Notes: generated by a model from the letters alone, not told the origin. A stretch of 35,537 nt of DNA from Oscillospiraceae bacterium (GCA_017505635.1 JAFVOU010000044.1:1-35537), one strand, 5' to 3'; shown: positions 7,240 through 15,090, counted from the stretch's first letter. Numbers and translations: made by a program.

Positions 7240-8670
7240 ATGAAAGTTTTATTCTGCGCATCTGAAGCAGTGCCTTACGCAGCAAGCGGCGGTCTTGGCG
7301 ACGTGGCAGGCAGCCTGCCAAAGGCTTTGTATGACGAAGGTGTGGAGGTGCATGTTGTACTGCCACTTTACGGTCAGACAAAAGAAAAATACGGCGAACA
7401 GCTTGAATATCTTACAAACTTCAATGTAACACTTGGCTGGCGCACACAGTACTGCGGCGTGTTCAAACTTGAAAAAGACGGTGTAGTATACTATTTCCTT
7501 GACAACGAATACTACTTCAAACGCAACGGCCTTTACGGTCATTTTGATGACGGCGAAAGATTTGCTTTCTTCTCCAAGGCAATTCTTGAAATGCTGGTTA
7601 ATATTGATTTCTATCCTGATATCATCCACACAAACGACTGGCAGACAGCACTTGTAAACCTTTACATCAACGTTTACTACCGTCAGATGCCTAAGTTCTA
7701 CAACATCAAAACAGTATTCACAATTCACAATATCGCATATCAGGGCCAGTACGGCAGAGAAATCAACGATTCCATCCTTGGTATCCCTGGCAACTATGTT
7801 CACCAGCTTGAATACGAAAACTGCGCTAACTTTATGAAAGCTGCAATCGAAACAGCAGACAAGGTTACAACAGTTTCTCCTACATACGCAAAAGAAATTC
7901 TTGACCCTTGGTTCAGCCATGGTCTTGACCCGCTTCTCCGCGAACGTCAGCACAAGCTGTGGGGTATCCTCAACGGTATCGACTATGTTGGCTACAACCC
8001 TGAAACAGACAAAGGCATTGTTGCAAACTTTACAAGCGAAGATTTTGCAGCAGGCAAAGCAGCATGTAAAGCAGAACTCCGCGATATCTTTGGTCTGGAC
8101 GAAGGCGATGCACCAATTGCAGCAGTGGTTTCCCGCCTTGTAGAACACAAAGGCTTTGACCTTGTTAAAAATGTAGCCGAAGGCCTTATCAACGAAGGCT
8201 ACCAGCTTGTTGTTCTGGGCACAGGCGAAGCACAGTACGAAGATTTCTTCAGCTACCTTGCTTATAAATATCCTGGCAAAGTTGGTGTTAAACTGGCATT
8301 TATCCCTGCTCTCGCACGCAAAATCTATGCAGGCAGCGATATCTTTATCATGCCAAGCAAATCCGAACCTTGCGGTCTCAGCCAGATGATTGCCCTGCGT
8401 TACGGCACAGTGCCAATCGTAAGAGAAACAGGCGGTCTTAAAGACAGTGTTCACGATTCTCAGGACGGCGAAGGCAACGGCTTTACATTTGCAAACTACA
8501 ATTCCAGCGAACTGTATGACTGCTGTATGCGTGCATACAACGGCTATCAGGATAAAGAAGGCTGGGCAATGCTTGTTAAACGTGCTATGGAAAGCGACTG
8601 CAGCTGGGCTGTAAGTGCAAAGGAATACATCCGTATGTACGAAAACACAATGAGTCTCTGGCACATCTAA
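7240..8670 (+). CDS. glgA: glycogen synthase GlgA (GT5)
   Basis: ADP-glucose:1,4-alpha-glucan glucosyltransferase (EC 2.4.1.21), 476 residues, extending the glycogen chain with ADP-glucose from GlgC/GlgD. It is a two-domain GT-B enzyme: the N-terminal domain has SGGLGDVAGSLPKAL and HTNDWQTAL, and the C-terminal domain has SRLVEHKGFDLV and the donor-site stretch PSKSEPCGLSQMIALRYGT followed by ETGGLKDSV. The lysine of the usual K-x-G-G-L donor motif is Ala15 (AASGGL). AAAGGAG lies upstream of the ATG. It is the last gene of the operon, followed by a strong terminator. No branching enzyme (glgB), debranching enzyme or phosphorylase is in the window, so those must lie elsewhere. Confidence 0.97.
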   Translation: MKVLFCASEAVPYAASGGLGDVAGSLPKALYDEGVEVHVVLPLYGQTKEKYGEQLEYLTNFNVTLGWRTQYCGVFKLEKDGVVYYFLDNEYYFKRNGLYGHFDDGERFAFFSKAILEMLVNIDFYPDIIHTNDWQTALVNLYINVYYRQMPKFYNIKTVFTIHNIAYQGQYGREINDSILGIPGNYVHQLEYENCANFMKAAIETADKVTTVSPTYAKEILDPWFSHGLDPLLRERQHKLWGILNGIDYVGYNPETDKGIVANFTSEDFAAGKAACKAELRDIFGLDEGDAPIAAVVSRLVEHKGFDLVKNVAEGLINEGYQLVVLGTGEAQYEDFFSYLAYKYPGKVGVKLAFIPALARKIYAGSDIFIMPSKSEPCGLSQMIALRYGTVPIVRETGGLKDSVHDSQDGEGNGFTFANYNSSELYDCCMRAYNGYQDKEGWAMLVKRAMESDCSWAVSAKEYIRMYENTMSLWHI

Positions 8671-8681
8671 CCAATTGCAAA

Positions 8682-8713
8682 GGGCTGTACGTTCAACGTA
8701 CAGCCCTGTTTTT
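8682..8713 (+). terminator. terminator of the glycogen operon
   Basis: Perfect hairpin GGGCTGTACGTT/AACGTACAGCCC with a one-base centre (8682-8706), followed by TGTTTTTT. Confidence 0.9.
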
Positions 8714-8748
8714 TAAAAATATTCTATATTGACGAAAGGAAAACCGAT

Positions 8749-9150
8749 ATGACATTGGGCGATTATGCAAAAAAATATTATCTGGAAAGTGGTCTTAACT
8801 GTGCTGTTTCCGTTCTGCTTGGTGCAGGCGATAAGTATGGACTTAACCTTACAAAAGATGATGCAAAGCTGATAACAGCCTTTGGCGGCGGCATGGGCTG
8901 CGGTGACCTGTGTGGCTGCCTTGCAGGTTCTATGGCTGCTCTGGGCAAAATTATGCTGCCGGAAGGTGTTATGCACAGCCCCGAATTCAAAGAACAGTGT
9001 GCTGCATTTGTGGCAGAATTCAAGGCAAAATGGGGCACAACAATGTGCGAAAAAATAAAAAACGAAAATGCAACCGAAGCATTGCGCTGCGGTGATGTTG
9101 TAAAGGCATCGGGAGATATGCTGGAAGCATTTATCGAAAAAAACAGATAG
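8749..9150 (+). CDS. C_GCAxxG_C_C family putative redox protein
   Basis: Small cytosolic protein, 133 residues, matching the C_GCAxxG_C_C family of putative redox-active or metal-binding proteins common in anaerobes. Visible features are Cys18 in SGLNCAVSVL, then the signature GGGMGCGDLCGCLAGSMAALG region (about 46-66) with Cys51, Cys55 and Cys57, and three more cysteines at 84, 100 and 114. The cysteine-rich pattern is typical. AAAGGA lies about 9-10 nt before the ATG. It sits just past the glycogen terminator with no promoter I can see in the 42-bp gap, so it may rely on read-through or a poorly matching promoter. The biochemical role is unknown. Confidence 0.85.
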   Translation: MTLGDYAKKYYLESGLNCAVSVLLGAGDKYGLNLTKDDAKLITAFGGGMGCGDLCGCLAGSMAALGKIMLPEGVMHSPEFKEQCAAFVAEFKAKWGTTMCEKIKNENATEALRCGDVVKASGDMLEAFIEKNR

Positions 9151-9162
9151 CACAGCAACAGA

Positions 9163-9197
9163 AAAGCTGCCGGCAGATAAATGCCGGCAGCTTTTTA
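9163..9197 (+). terminator. terminator after the C_GCAxxG_C_C gene
   Basis: AAAGCTGCCGGCA and TGCCGGCAGCTTT pair perfectly around GATAAA (9163-9194) and are followed by TTATAG. The stem is symmetric enough to serve the convergent small gene too. Confidence 0.88.
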
Positions 9198-9237
9198 TAG
9201 TACTGGCTGTATAGCTGTATTGCTGAAAAATATCCGG

Positions 9238-9465
9238 TTATCCTTCTCTGAAAAAATTCTTTATACTGCAGGAAATTTCGCCTATAAGCTGCTTTATTTC
9301 CTGCAGGTCATTGTGCAGCACCGCAAAATCACAGCCTATTTCGGGGCTTTGAAAACTGTTGTTCCAGATATTTGTGCCGGAAAAACTGTATTCTTTGTCA
9401 TAGCCTGCAAAATTTTCAAAGTCAGGGGATTGGTCCGGTATAATAAAGGGTTTGTCATATTCCAT
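9238..9465 (-). CDS. small protein of unknown function (75 residues)
   Basis: I do not recognise this protein. A longer reading from 9555 is possible, but an excellent GGAGG with a 7-nt gap precedes the ATG at 9465, so the product is 75 residues. It starts MEYDKPFIIPDQSPDF, has an acidic, aromatic N-terminal half and ends in a likely amphipathic helix (LHNDLQEIKQLIGEISCSIKN) with no signal peptide or membrane segment. It lies downstream of the GH25 gene on the same strand, separated by a hairpin terminator. Support rests mainly on the ribosome binding site and good codon content. Confidence 0.6.
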   Translation of the reverse strand: MEYDKPFIIPDQSPDFENFAGYDKEYSFSGTNIWNNSFQSPEIGCDFAVLHNDLQEIKQLIGEISCSIKNFFREG

Positions 9466-9521
9466 AGCATTACCTCCGTGTGGTATATATAAAGTATATG
9501 ACAAAACTGCCCATAATATTA

Positions 9522-9557
9522 AAATGCAGTCTGCAATATCATATGCAGACTGCATTT
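9522..9557 (-). terminator. terminator of the GH25 muramidase gene
   Basis: AAATGCAGTCTGCA and TGCAGACTGCATTT pair perfectly around an 8-nt loop. It lies 13 bp past the GH25 stop; a T run is present on either side, stronger on the plus strand. Confidence 0.8.
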
Positions 9558-9569
9558 GTTTTTTAACGA

Positions 9570-11834
9570 TTAATAAATCTTGTATGCCCAGTTAAGGTCG
9601 ACAGCACCTGATACACCCGGACAGCTGCCTGTGCCGGTATACTGCCACATATCATATCTGTAAGCAAAGTCGGTTGCAGATGTATAGTGGGCAAGCCATA
9701 TATCATAATGGGAAAGTGCGCCGTAGTTAAGATTATACATAAACCAGGATTTGCTTGCGTAAATGCCTGCTTTATATCCGCTGTTGCGTACAGTCTGACA
9801 GAAAGCATTTGCTATATCTGTGCGCTGTCCGCTTCCAAGTCCGTCAGCACGTCCGCTGCCGTTGGTGGTTGCAGCTTCGGTGTCAAAATATATCGGATAA
9901 TGCAGGTTGTAGCCCTTTACAGCATTTATTGCCATAGAGGCTTCTTCAACCGCTTCAGCAGTTGTTATAGCCTGAGAGAAAACATAAACGCCTACTTTAA
10001 GGCCTGCAGCAGCAGCACCCTGAATATTCTGTCTGAAATACGGGTCTTCTACCAGTGCACCGCTGCCGTAACCACGGTAGCCAACGCGGATAATGGCATA
10101 TTCAACACCGCTGGCTTTAACAGCATTCCAGTCAATGCTGCCCTGCCATTTGGAAACGTCAATGCCTTTTGCAATTGTGCCGGCATCTATGCGTTTGCCG
10201 TTGTTGTCAAAGGTATACACTTTGCCGCCTATATTGGCCTGACCTTTGATAGGGTTGCCGTTGACATCATAATAATATTCTTTGCGGCTGATATCATCCC
10301 AGCCGTTAAAGTATGCAATCTTTTCCGGTGTGCCCTTGTCAGCAATACCGTAATGGCTTATAAAGGAAGCTTTAAGCTTGCCGTCCTTGCCGTTTTCATA
10401 TATATCGGTTGCTTTTTTCAGGTCTTTGAATTTGTATGTAACAGGGGTAGGAGAAGGAGAAACCGTAGGGCTGGCACTTGGTGAGGCAGATGGCTTGGCA
10501 CTTGGCGAAGCGCTTGGCTTTACTGTAGGGGAAGTGCTTGGTGACGGTTTTGGTGTAGGTGTTGCAGTCGGTTTTGCAGTAGGGGTTGCCGATGGTTTTG
10601 GTGTAGGGGTTGCTGTTGGTTTTGCAGTAGGAGTTGCCGACGGTTTTGGTGTAGGGGTTGCAGTCGGTTCCGCAGTTGGTTCCGCAGTTGGTTCTGCAGT
10701 CGGCTCTGCAGTCGGTTCCGCAGTTGGTTCTGCAGTTGGTTCTGCGGTCGGCTCTGCGGTTGGTTCCGCAGTTGGTTCTGCGGTCGGTTCTGCAGTCGGT
10801 TCCGCAGTTGGTTCTGCAGTTTCCCCGGTGTTTTCCAGCAGCATAATGCTGTAGTCTGCAAAAGGCATCGGCATAATATTAACATCGTTTTTGCCGTAAG
10901 CATTTGTCAGCTTGCTGTCTTTTACCGCTTCGTTCATCAGTGCGGAAAGGTCAGCATCAACTGTTTCGGACTGATCCTGCACATTTTCAGGAGCAAGCCG
11001 GAAATCTACGATGTACCCGTCGTTGTCAACCTTGATAACATATTTTTTGTCAGGTCCTTTAAGGTAACCTACGTTTTTCTCGGTAAACACAGGGTCTTCC
11101 ACCAGGTCGGCAGCGTACTTGTATACGGCAGGAGTTACCTTTTTGTCTGCTGCCCTGTCTTCGTAAGAGGCAATAACAGGAGTTGCAGCAGGCGCTTCTT
11201 CAGGTTTGGTCAAAGCGGCATCTTCTTTATTAACGTCAATTTCGCTTTCGTCCACAACCTTGTCGGATACGTCAATTTCTTCGTATTCAACCTTTTTTTC
11301 AACGGTACATTCAATGGTATTTTCTTTTATTATGTAGCCTTCGGCTTCGTCTATTGTAACGGTATATTCACCCGACGAAATTTTGGTCAGGCGCAAAAAA
11401 CCGTCGTCAACAGTCCACTGGCGGTTATAGCTGCCGTTTTTTGCTGTAACTGTAAGCAAAAACGGATATCCCGTAACCATATCACCTTCAGCATCAACAA
11501 TATGCACCTCAAGGTCTTCTTCAACAGATGATGGTTTTAGGAATATTTCCACAGCTTCAATTTCTTCGGATTCCTCGCTGGAAACTTCTTCGGAGGAACT
11601 TTCGCTCTCGGCAGAAGATACAGCTTCCTCGCTGCTTTCTTCAAAGCTGCTTGTATCCTCGCTGTAAATGCTTTCCGGGCTGTCAAGAGATGCCATGGCA
11701 CTTACAGATTTGCTTACAGCCTTGACACTGAGTGCAAGCACAAGGGGGATGCACACGACAAGTACGATTACAGAAATTTTCTGAGCTATGTTAAGTTTTG
11801 AAAAATTAAGTCTGATTTTGTCAAAAAAATTCAA
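9570..11834 (-). CDS. surface-anchored GH25 muramidase with TAEP repeats
   Basis: Large exported cell-wall hydrolase, 754 residues. In order: a short cytosolic head and signal anchor (about 18-40); a Ser/Glu linker (50-95); a beta-rich, Cna-B-like region (about 96-185); a unique segment to about 335; thirteen TAEP repeats (339-390), then PTPKP/SATP-type repeats to about 460; a cell-wall-binding-like repeat (KEYYYDVNGNPIKG); and a GH25 lysozyme domain (about 555-754). The catalytic domain has GIDVSKWQG (Asp559) and YFDTE (Asp651, Glu653), the expected acidic residues. GH25 enzymes cleave the MurNAc-GlcNAc bond of peptidoglycan. The start is TTG with GGGAGG at a 7-nt gap. The long Pro/Thr stalk suggests the hydrolase reaches through the wall. 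A role in remodelling or division is inferred. Confidence 0.93.
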   Translation of the reverse strand: MNFFDKIRLNFSKLNIAQKISVIVLVVCIPLVLALSVKAVSKSVSAMASLDSPESIYSEDTSSFEESSEEAVSSAESESSSEEVSSEESEEIEAVEIFLKPSSVEEDLEVHIVDAEGDMVTGYPFLLTVTAKNGSYNRQWTVDDGFLRLTKISSGEYTVTIDEAEGYIIKENTIECTVEKKVEYEEIDVSDKVVDESEIDVNKEDAALTKPEEAPAATPVIASYEDRAADKKVTPAVYKYAADLVEDPVFTEKNVGYLKGPDKKYVIKVDNDGYIVDFRLAPENVQDQSETVDADLSALMNEAVKDSKLTNAYGKNDVNIMPMPFADYSIMLLENTGETAEPTAEPTAEPTAEPTAEPTAEPTAEPTAEPTAEPTAEPTAEPTAEPTAEPTATPTPKPSATPTAKPTATPTPKPSATPTAKPTATPTPKPSPSTSPTVKPSASPSAKPSASPSASPTVSPSPTPVTYKFKDLKKATDIYENGKDGKLKASFISHYGIADKGTPEKIAYFNGWDDISRKEYYYDVNGNPIKGQANIGGKVYTFDNNGKRIDAGTIAKGIDVSKWQGSIDWNAVKASGVEYAIIRVGYRGYGSGALVEDPYFRQNIQGAAAAGLKVGVYVFSQAITTAEAVEEASMAINAVKGYNLHYPIYFDTEAATTNGSGRADGLGSGQRTDIANAFCQTVRNSGYKAGIYASKSWFMYNLNYGALSHYDIWLAHYTSATDFAYRYDMWQYTGTGSCPGVSGAVDLNWAYKIY
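10665..10820. repeat. 12-bp tandem repeat encoding TAEP (13 units)
   Basis: Thirteen back-to-back 12-bp units encode TAEP in the muramidase stalk. Units differ only at third positions (GGTTCCGCAGTT, GGTTCTGCAGTC and similar). A second, longer repeat (PTPKPSATPTAK type) follows at about 10540-10664. Such tracts can change copy number by slippage and make false ORFs on the other strand. Confidence 0.9.
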
Positions 11835-11934
11835 ATATATACCTCCCTGTACACAGAAATACTATTCAATATAATATTTTACCATAGCACAGTATACTTT
11901 TCTACATATTGATATAAATTTTTACAATTTTTAT

Positions 11935-11960
11935 GTGAAATATTGAAAATAATATTTCAC
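11935..11960. repeat. 10-bp inverted repeat in the GH25/LysR intergenic region
   Basis: GTGAAATATT (11935-11944) and AATATTTCAC (11951-11960) are perfect inverted copies six bases apart. No T run follows, so an operator is more likely than a terminator. It lies about 100 bp upstream of the muramidase start. Confidence 0.55.
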
Positions 11961-11995
11961 AAAAGCGAAAGATTTTAACTTATTAAAAAAATTTA

Positions 11996-12053
11996 TATAT
12001 TTCTATTAAAAATGTTGACAAAAATGGGGGTTATAAGGTTTAATAGAAATATA
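11996..12053. promoter_or_regulatory. 15-bp inverted repeat bracketing the lysR promoter
   Basis: TATATTTCTATTAAA (11996-12010) and TTTAATAGAAATATA (12039-12053) are perfect inverted copies 28 bp apart. Between and within them lies a promoter reading toward the LysR gene: -35 TTGACA (12015-12020), 18-bp spacer, -10 TTTAAT (12039-12044) inside the right arm. The arm centres are about 42-43 bp apart, four helical turns, which fits binding by a tetrameric regulator on one face of the DNA. Autoregulation by the LysR protein is an inference. Confidence 0.55.
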
Positions 12054-12132
12054 ATTGATAAATAGCTATAGAATTAATTTATATTAATAGGATTTTGTAT
12101 TATCAAAGAATATATTATCAGAGGAAAAAGTT

Positions 12133-13056
12133 ATGACACTGCAACAGTTACGCTACATTGTGGAGGTTTCCAAGTGCAGCACAATCAGCAAGGCGGCACA
12201 AAGCCTTTTTCTTACACAGCCTACACTCAGTAAAGCTATCAAAGACCTGGAAGAAGAACTTGGCATATGCATTCTCGAACGCGGCAGCAGCAAAACACGT
12301 TTTACTGCCGAAGGTACCGAGCTTCTGTGTTATGCAAAACAGCTTCTGGAACAGGCACAGCAGATAGAAAACCGTTTTATCAACAAAACAGCCAGCAAAA
12401 AACGTGTGGCAGTTTCAACACAGCACTATGCCTTTGCGGTTAAGGCATTTATTGACCTGCTTAATACCGAACAAAGCAACGATTACGAATTTTATTTCCG
12501 CGAGTGCAAGACACACGAGATTATCGATGACGTATTCAACAAAAAAAGCGATATAGGCATTATCTTCCTTTCCGACTCCACAAGCAGATACCTTACACGT
12601 CTGCTTCAGAGCAAGGATATAGAGTTTATGCCTCTTAAAAACTTTACATCCCATATATACCTGCGCAAAAATCATCCTCTTGCACAGGGCAGCAGTGTAA
12701 AAATCAATCAGCTGGAAAACTACACCTGCATCGCTTACGAGCAGGACAACAACTCACTTAACTTTGCTGAGGAAACTGTGGATGTTTCCGGCTTTAAAAA
12801 GGTTGTTTATGTGCGTGACCGTGCAACGGCACTTAACATTGTTGCAAATACTGACAGCTACAATATAGGCACAGGCTGTCTGATTGACGGCATTATAGAG
12901 GACAGCATTGTTTCGCTGCCTCTGGAAGGATACGGTGAAAAGATGACCGTAGGCTGCATAAAGCTTAAAAATGCCGAAACTACCCAGGAGATGGAAACAT
13001 ATATAGAGCTTATCAAAAATTCACTTACATTGTCCTATACAGGCACAAGAAGATAA
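12133..13056 (+). CDS. LysR-family transcriptional regulator
   Basis: LysR-type regulator, 307 residues, the normal family size. The N-terminal winged helix-turn-helix (about 1-60) reads MTLQQLRYIVEVSKCSTISKA then LFLTQPTLSKAIKDLEEELG, followed by a linker helix and a two-lobed ligand-binding domain (about 90-300). AGAGGA lies about 8 nt before the ATG. The effector is unknown; CysB/CynR-like sequences start similarly but the resemblance is generic. It diverges from the GH25 muramidase gene, so that gene, or its own promoter, is a possible target. The inverted repeat around its promoter supports control there. Transcription ends at a strong shared terminator. Confidence 0.93.
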   Translation: MTLQQLRYIVEVSKCSTISKAAQSLFLTQPTLSKAIKDLEEELGICILERGSSKTRFTAEGTELLCYAKQLLEQAQQIENRFINKTASKKRVAVSTQHYAFAVKAFIDLLNTEQSNDYEFYFRECKTHEIIDDVFNKKSDIGIIFLSDSTSRYLTRLLQSKDIEFMPLKNFTSHIYLRKNHPLAQGSSVKINQLENYTCIAYEQDNNSLNFAEETVDVSGFKKVVYVRDRATALNIVANTDSYNIGTGCLIDGIIEDSIVSLPLEGYGEKMTVGCIKLKNAETTQEMETYIELIKNSLTLSYTGTRR

Positions 13057-13072
13057 AATATCCGACAAAATT

Positions 13073-13107
13073 AAAAAGCTGTTGAGAATTCCTCAACAGC
13101 TTTTTTT
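13073..13107. terminator. bidirectional terminator between lysR and ybjQ-like gene
   Basis: AAAAAGCTGTTGAG and CTCAACAGCTTTTT pair perfectly around AATTC, with T or A runs on each side, between convergent genes. Confidence 0.9.
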
Positions 13108-13120
13108 AACAATGTTTAAA

Positions 13121-13438
13121 TTATTTGTTGATAATTTTAACTGCTGTTCCGTAAACGATAACCTCTGCAGCACCCTGCATAACAGCAGCGGAAGCATAGC
13201 GGATGTTTACAACAGCATCAGCACCAAGTGCTTCAGCTTCTTCAACCATTCTTTTTGTTGCAATTGCGCGGGCTTCGTTCATCATTTCGTTGTAGGATGT
13301 AAGTTCACCGCCAACAAGAGTTTTAAAACTCTGTGTAATGTCTTTGCCCACGTGTTTTGTCTGGATTGTGCTGCCCTTTACAATAGACAGCATTTCAAGT
13401 TCTTTGCCGCTTATGTAATCAGTATTTACCAATATCAT
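13121..13438 (-). CDS. YbjQ/UPF0145 family protein
   Basis: Small cytosolic protein of the YbjQ (UPF0145, DUF74) family, about 105 residues. Members form a pentameric ring and are often called putative heavy-metal-binding proteins, though the function is unproven. Diagnostic parts are the start MILVNTDYISGKE, the middle EARAIATKRMVEEAEALGADAVV and the end QGAAEVIVYGTAV. A GTG at 13447 would give three extra residues, but AAAGG sits 8 nt before the ATG at 13438, so I start there. That start lies inside the end of the upstream small membrane protein gene (20-bp overlap), implying translational coupling. It is the last gene of the SPFH/RHH operon. Confidence 0.9.
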   Translation of the reverse strand: MILVNTDYISGKELEMLSIVKGSTIQTKHVGKDITQSFKTLVGGELTSYNEMMNEARAIATKRMVEEAEALGADAVVNIRYASAAVMQGAAEVIVYGTAVKIINK

Positions 13439-13643
13439 CTTCTTCACCTTTCTTTATTTCGTTTATTCTTTCGATGCATACTTTAATCATAACAGCTGCA
13501 AATAACAGTGGAACAATAGCAAACAGATATTTCCATATTCCTCCGATAACAGCTGCCAGGACACCAAAGTATACAGCATAATACAATATAAGAATGACAG
13601 TGATTATTACTGGTGCTGTCATTTTGTTTTTATGATTATCCAT
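13419..13643 (-). CDS. small two-helix membrane protein
   Basis: Protein of 74 residues with two predicted membrane helices (about 9-34 and 38-56), a short basic N-terminus and a charged C-terminal tail (CIERINEIKKGEEDD). I do not recognise a family. AAAAGG lies about 7 nt before the ATG. It sits between the RHH gene (35 bp upstream) and the YbjQ-like gene (overlapping), so it belongs to the same operon as the SPFH protein. Its position suggests a membrane partner of the SPFH or YbjQ protein, but that is inference. Confidence 0.72.
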   Translation of the reverse strand: MDNHKNKMTAPVIITVILILYYAVYFGVLAAVIGGIWKYLFAIVPLLFAAVMIKVCIERINEIKKGEEDDIGKY

Positions 13644-13678
13644 AAAATTACCTTTTAAAACAGTTTAAAGTTAATATT

Positions 13679-13882
13679 TTATTCAATATCAAGTTCAGGC
13701 GGCACATCAATCTGGTCAGACACATACTTCCCGTTCTTTTTACGCTGGCGTACACATTCGGTCAGCAGATATTCAATCTGACCGTTGATGCTGCGAAAAT
13801 CGTCTTCTGCCCAGGCGGCTATTGCGTCATATAGTTTTGCAGATACCCTTAAAGGTATCTGTTTTTTACTGTTGTCTGCCAT
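13679..13882 (-). CDS. Arc-like ribbon-helix-helix DNA-binding protein
   Basis: Small protein of 67 residues with a ribbon-helix-helix fold: strand KKQIPLRVSAKLYDAI (about 6-21) followed by two helices through AWAEDDFRSINGQIEYLLTECVRQR. The motif is typical of Arc/MetJ-class dimers. No ORF next to it resembles a toxin, so an antitoxin role is not favoured. The ATG lies four bases past the stop of the SPFH gene with no separate ribosome binding site, so it probably depends on translational coupling. The pairing with an SPFH gene, and two palindromes 11 bp apart over the operon promoter, suggest it represses its own operon. Confidence 0.85.
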   Translation of the reverse strand: MADNSKKQIPLRVSAKLYDAIAAWAEDDFRSINGQIEYLLTECVRQRKKNGKYVSDQIDVPPELDIE

Positions 13883-13886
13883 TGTC

Positions 13887-14879
13887 TTAATACAGGCTGC
13901 CGCTGTTTACAATCGGCTGTGCGTCGTGGTTGCCGCACAATACTACCAGCAGATTGCTTACCATTGCAGCTTTTCTTTCCTCGTCAAGTTCTACCACATT
14001 GTTTTCGCCAAGGCGTTCAAGTGCCATTTCCACCATACCAACAGCACCGTCAACAATCATCTTTCTTGCGTCGATAATTGCACTTGCCTGCTGGCGCTGC
14101 AGCATAACAGCAGCAATTTCAGGTGCGTATGCAAGGTGTGTTATTCTTGCTTCCACAATTTCGATACCTGCTTCGTCAACACGGGACTGAATTTCTTCCT
14201 TGATGCGCTGTGCAACAATTTCGCTGGAACCACGCAGGCTGCCTTCGTCTGCATGACCGTCACCGGTTGTGTCCACATTAGGTGCAACGTCGTAAGGATA
14301 GATGCGCACAATGTTTCTCAAAGCACTGTCACACTGCAGGGATAAAAATTCTTTGTAGTTGTCAACGTTGAAAACTGCTTTTGCTGTGTCTGTAATACGC
14401 CATGTAACTGCAATGCCTATTTCAACAGGGTTGCCAAGGCAGTCGTTGATTTTCTGCTTTGCATTGTTGAGTGTCATAATTTTAAGGGACAGTTTTTTGC
14501 TTGGCATTTCTATTTCGTTTGGGTTAATGCCTTTTGTCTTTACGTCACCGCTCTGGTTAAGTTTTGTTCTGGCTGCAGGGTTTATTGAGGAACAGAATGG
14601 GTTTACAAAGTAAAAGCCTTCGTTTTTAAGTGTGCCAACATATTTGCCGAACAGGGTAAGCACCAAAGCTTCCTGAGGTTTAAGCACCTTTAAACCGCAA
14701 AGGGCAATCCAGCCCAGCGCAAGATAGGCAATGCAGATAACCATAACAATAATGTTTAAAATGCCTCCGTTGGCAGATGCTGCGGCAACAAGGCCAAGCA
14801 CTGCTGCAATATAAAGCGCAATTGTCAGAAGAAGTATAAGCATACCGTTCTTTTTGCCTTTTAATACTTTTTCGGTCAT
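13887..14879 (-). CDS. SPFH/Band 7 domain membrane protein
   Basis: Membrane-anchored SPFH (stomatin/prohibitin/flotillin/HflK) protein, 330 residues. Two hydrophobic helices at about 13-35 and 41-63 place the rest probably on one membrane face; the SPFH domain follows from [21 protein letters not shown] (about 64-84) to about 270. The segment [30 protein letters not shown] is the usual end-of-domain helix. Such proteins build oligomeric membrane scaffolds linked to microdomains, protease control or envelope stress. AAAAGGAG lies 9 nt before the ATG. It heads an operon with the RHH regulator, a two-helix membrane protein and a YbjQ-like protein. A second SPFH-type protein starts at 35401. Confidence 0.9.
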   Translation of the reverse strand: MTEKVLKGKKNGMLILLLTIALYIAAVLGLVAAASANGGILNIIVMVICIAYLALGWIALCGLKVLKPQEALVLTLFGKYVGTLKNEGFYFVNPFCSSINPAARTKLNQSGDVKTKGINPNEIEMPSKKLSLKIMTLNNAKQKINDCLGNPVEIGIAVTWRITDTAKAVFNVDNYKEFLSLQCDSALRNIVRIYPYDVAPNVDTTGDGHADEGSLRGSSEIVAQRIKEEIQSRVDEAGIEIVEARITHLAYAPEIAAVMLQRQQASAIIDARKMIVDGAVGMVEMALERLGENNVVELDEERKAAMVSNLLVVLCGNHDAQPIVNSGSLY

Positions 14880-14925
14880 AAATCACAACTCCTTTTTACA
14901 TTTAAAAGTGATAAATTTGTTTTAA

Positions 14926-14940
14926 AAATGCAGTGCATTT
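14926..14940. repeat. 15-bp palindrome in the SPFH leader
   Basis: AAATGCA-G-TGCATTT is a perfect palindrome between the promoter and start codon of the SPFH gene. It could be a further operator or a small hairpin in the leader. Confidence 0.45.
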
Positions 14941-14945
14941 CTTTT

Positions 14946-14984
14946 TGATATCATTATGATATCATACGCAGAGAGATAATGCAA
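14946..14984 (-). promoter_or_regulatory. promoter of the SPFH operon with tandem palindromes
   Basis: Minus-strand -35 TTGCAT (14979-14984), 17-bp spacer, -10 TATCAT (14956-14961) with an extended -10 TGA. Two copies of the palindrome TGATATCA (14946-14953 and 14957-14964) start 11 bp apart, and one covers the -10 box. Paired sites one helical turn apart are how Arc/MetJ-type ribbon-helix-helix repressors bind. Confidence 0.65.
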
Positions 14985-15090
14985 TAGTTTTTAACACATT
15001 TGTGGAAAATTGTGATACCTCATTTATTACAAATTGGTTAAATATTGCTTTTTGTACTAAAATTATTCACAAATTCATAGTAATATATAT

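Noticed and set aside
10378..10854. Long plus-strand frame encoding repeated GSAV units
   Set aside because: It is the opposite strand of the TAEP repeat tract in the muramidase gene and has no ribosome binding site.
13679..13882. RHH protein as the antitoxin of a toxin-antitoxin pair
   Set aside because: No neighbouring ORF looks like a toxin; the SPFH, small membrane and YbjQ genes fit an operon with its regulator better.
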